Source: JAAZHN01 sp964605575 (GTDB lineage Bacteria; Bacillota_I; Bacilli_A; RF39; UBA660). From it: a stretch of DNA of 8,228 bases. The translations under genes and the position numbers were made by a program. The stretch lies in assembly GCA_964605575.1 (NCBI GenBank), contig CAZSDG010000042.1, positions 1 through 8,228 on the forward strand. Direction: 5' to 3'. This document shows, one piece after another, positions 6,712 through 8,228 of this stretch; the stretch's first letter is position 1; the number at the start of each line of letters is the position of its first letter. The notes under the pieces are model-generated. The model had not been told where the DNA came from and searched no databases. It saw nothing but the letters and a program-made list of their open reading frames with translations.

Positions 6712-6720
6712 GTGTTTAAG

Positions 6721-8199
6721 ATGAGAAAATTTACAGAACAAGAAACAATTAGGAGAGAAAAAAAAGATTATTTACTTGAATTAGGAATAGATCCTTTCGG
6801 AAGTAAGTTTGAGATAAATTCTGATTCAAAAAAAATAAAAGAAAATTTTGGTGAGAAGACCGCAGAAGAACTTGCAGATTTAAATGAAGAAGTTATAATA
6901 GCTGGTCGCATTATGACAAAAAGAGGTAAAGGTAAAGCAGGATTCTTTAATTTGCAAGATAAATTTGGTCAAATTCAAATATATATTAAAGTTGATAATG
7001 TCTTAGAACAAGACTTTGAGTTATATGATAAATCAGATATTGGAGATATTGTTGGGATAAATGGAACAGTTATGAGAACTCATATGGGTGAATTAAGTGT
7101 TAAAGCAACAAAATTTACACATTTAACAAAGGCATTAAGACCATTACCGGAAAAATATCACGGGTTAACTGATGTTGAAGAAAGATTCCGCCGTCGTTAT
7201 GTTGATTTAATTATGAATGAAGAAGCAAAAAAAATTGCTTTTATGAGGCCAAAAATAATTCGTTCAATTCAAAACTTTTTAGATTCTCGTGGCTATGTGG
7301 AAGTTGAAACTCCAATTTTAGGCACGATTTTAGGTGGTGCGAATGCTAGACCATTCGTTACTCATCATAATACTTTAGATATTCCAATGTATTTAAGAAT
7401 CGCTACTGAACTTAATTTAAAAAGATTAATTGTTGGGGGAATGGATGCAGTTTATGAAATAGGTCGTTTGTTTAGAAATGAAGGTATGGATAAGAGTCAT
7501 AATCCTGAGTTTACAACGATCGAATTATATAAAGCTTATTCTGACTTAGACGATATGATGGAAATAACTGAAGAAATAATTAGCCATGCTGCAATTGAGG
7601 CGGCAGATACTTATGATTTTGTTTATAATGACCAAAATATTTCGTTGAAGGCTCCTTATAGAAGAAGAAGAATGACAGATATAATTAAAGAAGAAACTGG
7701 AATAGATTTTGCTAGTGATATGACTGTTGAAGAGGCAACTAAATTGGCTAAAGAGCACGATATAGTTATTGAAAAGCACTTTGAATATGGACATATAGTT
7801 AATGCATTTTTCGAAAAATATGGTGAAGAAAAAATAGTTGAGCCAACATTTGTTATCGGTCATCCGATTGAAATTAGTCCATTAGCAAAAAAAGATAAAA
7901 AAGATCCAAGATTTACTGAGAGATTTGAATTATTCATCTGTGGTAAAGAATTTGCCAATGCCTTTACAGAATTAAATGATCCAGACGATCAATATGAAAG
8001 ATTCTTAAACCAAACAAAAGAAAAAGAACTAGGTAATGATGAAGCAAATGAAATGGATTTAGATTATGTTGAAGCTTTAGAATATGGAATGCCACCAACT
8101 GGCGGAATGGGATTAGGGATTGACCGTTTAATAATGTTAATAACAGGCAGTGAATCAATAAGAGAAGTTATCTTATTTCCAACAATGAAAAACAAATAG
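6721..8199 (+). CDS. lysS: Lysine--tRNA ligase (class II lysyl-tRNA synthetase)
   Basis: Charges tRNA-Lys with lysine in the cytoplasm, usually as a homodimer. It has 492 residues from the ATG at 6721 (B. subtilis LysS is about 499). An in-frame GTG three codons earlier is a poorer start because the ribosome binding site would touch it and the predicted transcript begins only about 7 nt before it. Domains: an N-terminal helix, with IDPFG near residue 20; an OB-fold anticodon-binding domain at about 55-140 (AGRIMTKRGKGKAGFF); then the class II catalytic domain with motif 1 around GYVEVETPIL, ARPFVTHHN (209-217), motif 2 with FRNEG (251-255) and HNPEFT, the GHPIEISPLAK substrate loop, FANAFTELNDP, and motif 3 GMGLGIDRL (462-470). 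The C-terminus REVILFPTMKNK is typical. Oddity: LGGAN at 204-208 where the family usually has PGGA. The remaining 29 bases after the stop contain only AT-rich sequence. Confidence 0.97.
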   Translation: MRKFTEQETIRREKKDYLLELGIDPFGSKFEINSDSKKIKENFGEKTAEELADLNEEVIIAGRIMTKRGKGKAGFFNLQDKFGQIQIYIKVDNVLEQDFELYDKSDIGDIVGINGTVMRTHMGELSVKATKFTHLTKALRPLPEKYHGLTDVEERFRRRYVDLIMNEEAKKIAFMRPKIIRSIQNFLDSRGYVEVETPILGTILGGANARPFVTHHNTLDIPMYLRIATELNLKRLIVGGMDAVYEIGRLFRNEGMDKSHNPEFTTIELYKAYSDLDDMMEITEEIISHAAIEAADTYDFVYNDQNISLKAPYRRRRMTDIIKEETGIDFASDMTVEEATKLAKEHDIVIEKHFEYGHIVNAFFEKYGEEKIVEPTFVIGHPIEISPLAKKDKKDPRFTERFELFICGKEFANAFTELNDPDDQYERFLNQTKEKELGNDEANEMDLDYVEALEYGMPPTGGMGLGIDRLIMLITGSESIREVILFPTMKNK

Positions 8200-8228
8200 T
8201 TATATAACTTTACTTTACTAATTTAATT

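Noticed and set aside
7546..8158. Minus-strand ORFs within lysS
   Set aside because: They are shadows of conserved lysS coding sequence, with no domain signal or ribosome binding site.
8198..8209. Palindrome AGTTATATAACT at the lysS stop as a terminator
   Set aside because: The stem would be short, AT-only apart from one G-C pair at each end, with no loop of proper size and no T tract. It is most likely chance in AT-rich DNA.

Overview
The window is an AT-rich (roughly 30% GC by eye) chromosomal segment from a low-GC Firmicutes/Tenericutes-type bacterium. The protein sequences resemble Bacilli and Erysipelotrichia-like or uncultured gut RF39-like lineages; this placement is inference, not a search result. 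The organism makes a peptidoglycan wall, since it has murC and a VanY-type carboxypeptidase. It appears to use the standard bacterial code: every tryptophan I can place is TGG, and no confident gene has an in-frame TGA.

Layout, left to right. Positions 1-2781 hold uvrA (nucleotide excision repair), missing only about its first eight codons at the left edge. Thirty bases later comes an unrecognised 100-residue protein, followed by a weak hairpin terminator (3118-3148). A promoter near 3164 with a very short leader then starts a tightly packed three-gene unit: a small Tic20/DUF4870-like membrane protein, a membrane-anchored VanY-type D,D-carboxypeptidase (overlapping by ATGA) and murC (1 nt gap, TTG start). 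The unit ends at a strong hairpin (6029-6054) shared with a convergent gene. That gene, on the minus strand at 6066-6608, encodes a small lipoprotein with one probable Ig-like beta domain. Back-to-back promoters in the 6609-6711 gap drive the lipoprotein leftward and lysS (lysyl-tRNA synthetase) rightward. lysS is complete and ends 29 bases before the window edge.

How the genes work together. uvrA and lysS are housekeeping genes. The vanY-murC pair joins a cytoplasmic step of peptidoglycan precursor synthesis (adding L-Ala to UDP-MurNAc) with an extracellular enzyme expected to trim the terminal D-Ala of the stem peptide, so the central operon looks devoted to the cell wall. I see no mobile element, CRISPR array, RNA gene or defence system. 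This is mostly an ordinary core region. The points of interest are the uncharacterised small proteins, unusual residues in otherwise invariant motifs of UvrA and MurC, and the compact promoter-leader architecture.
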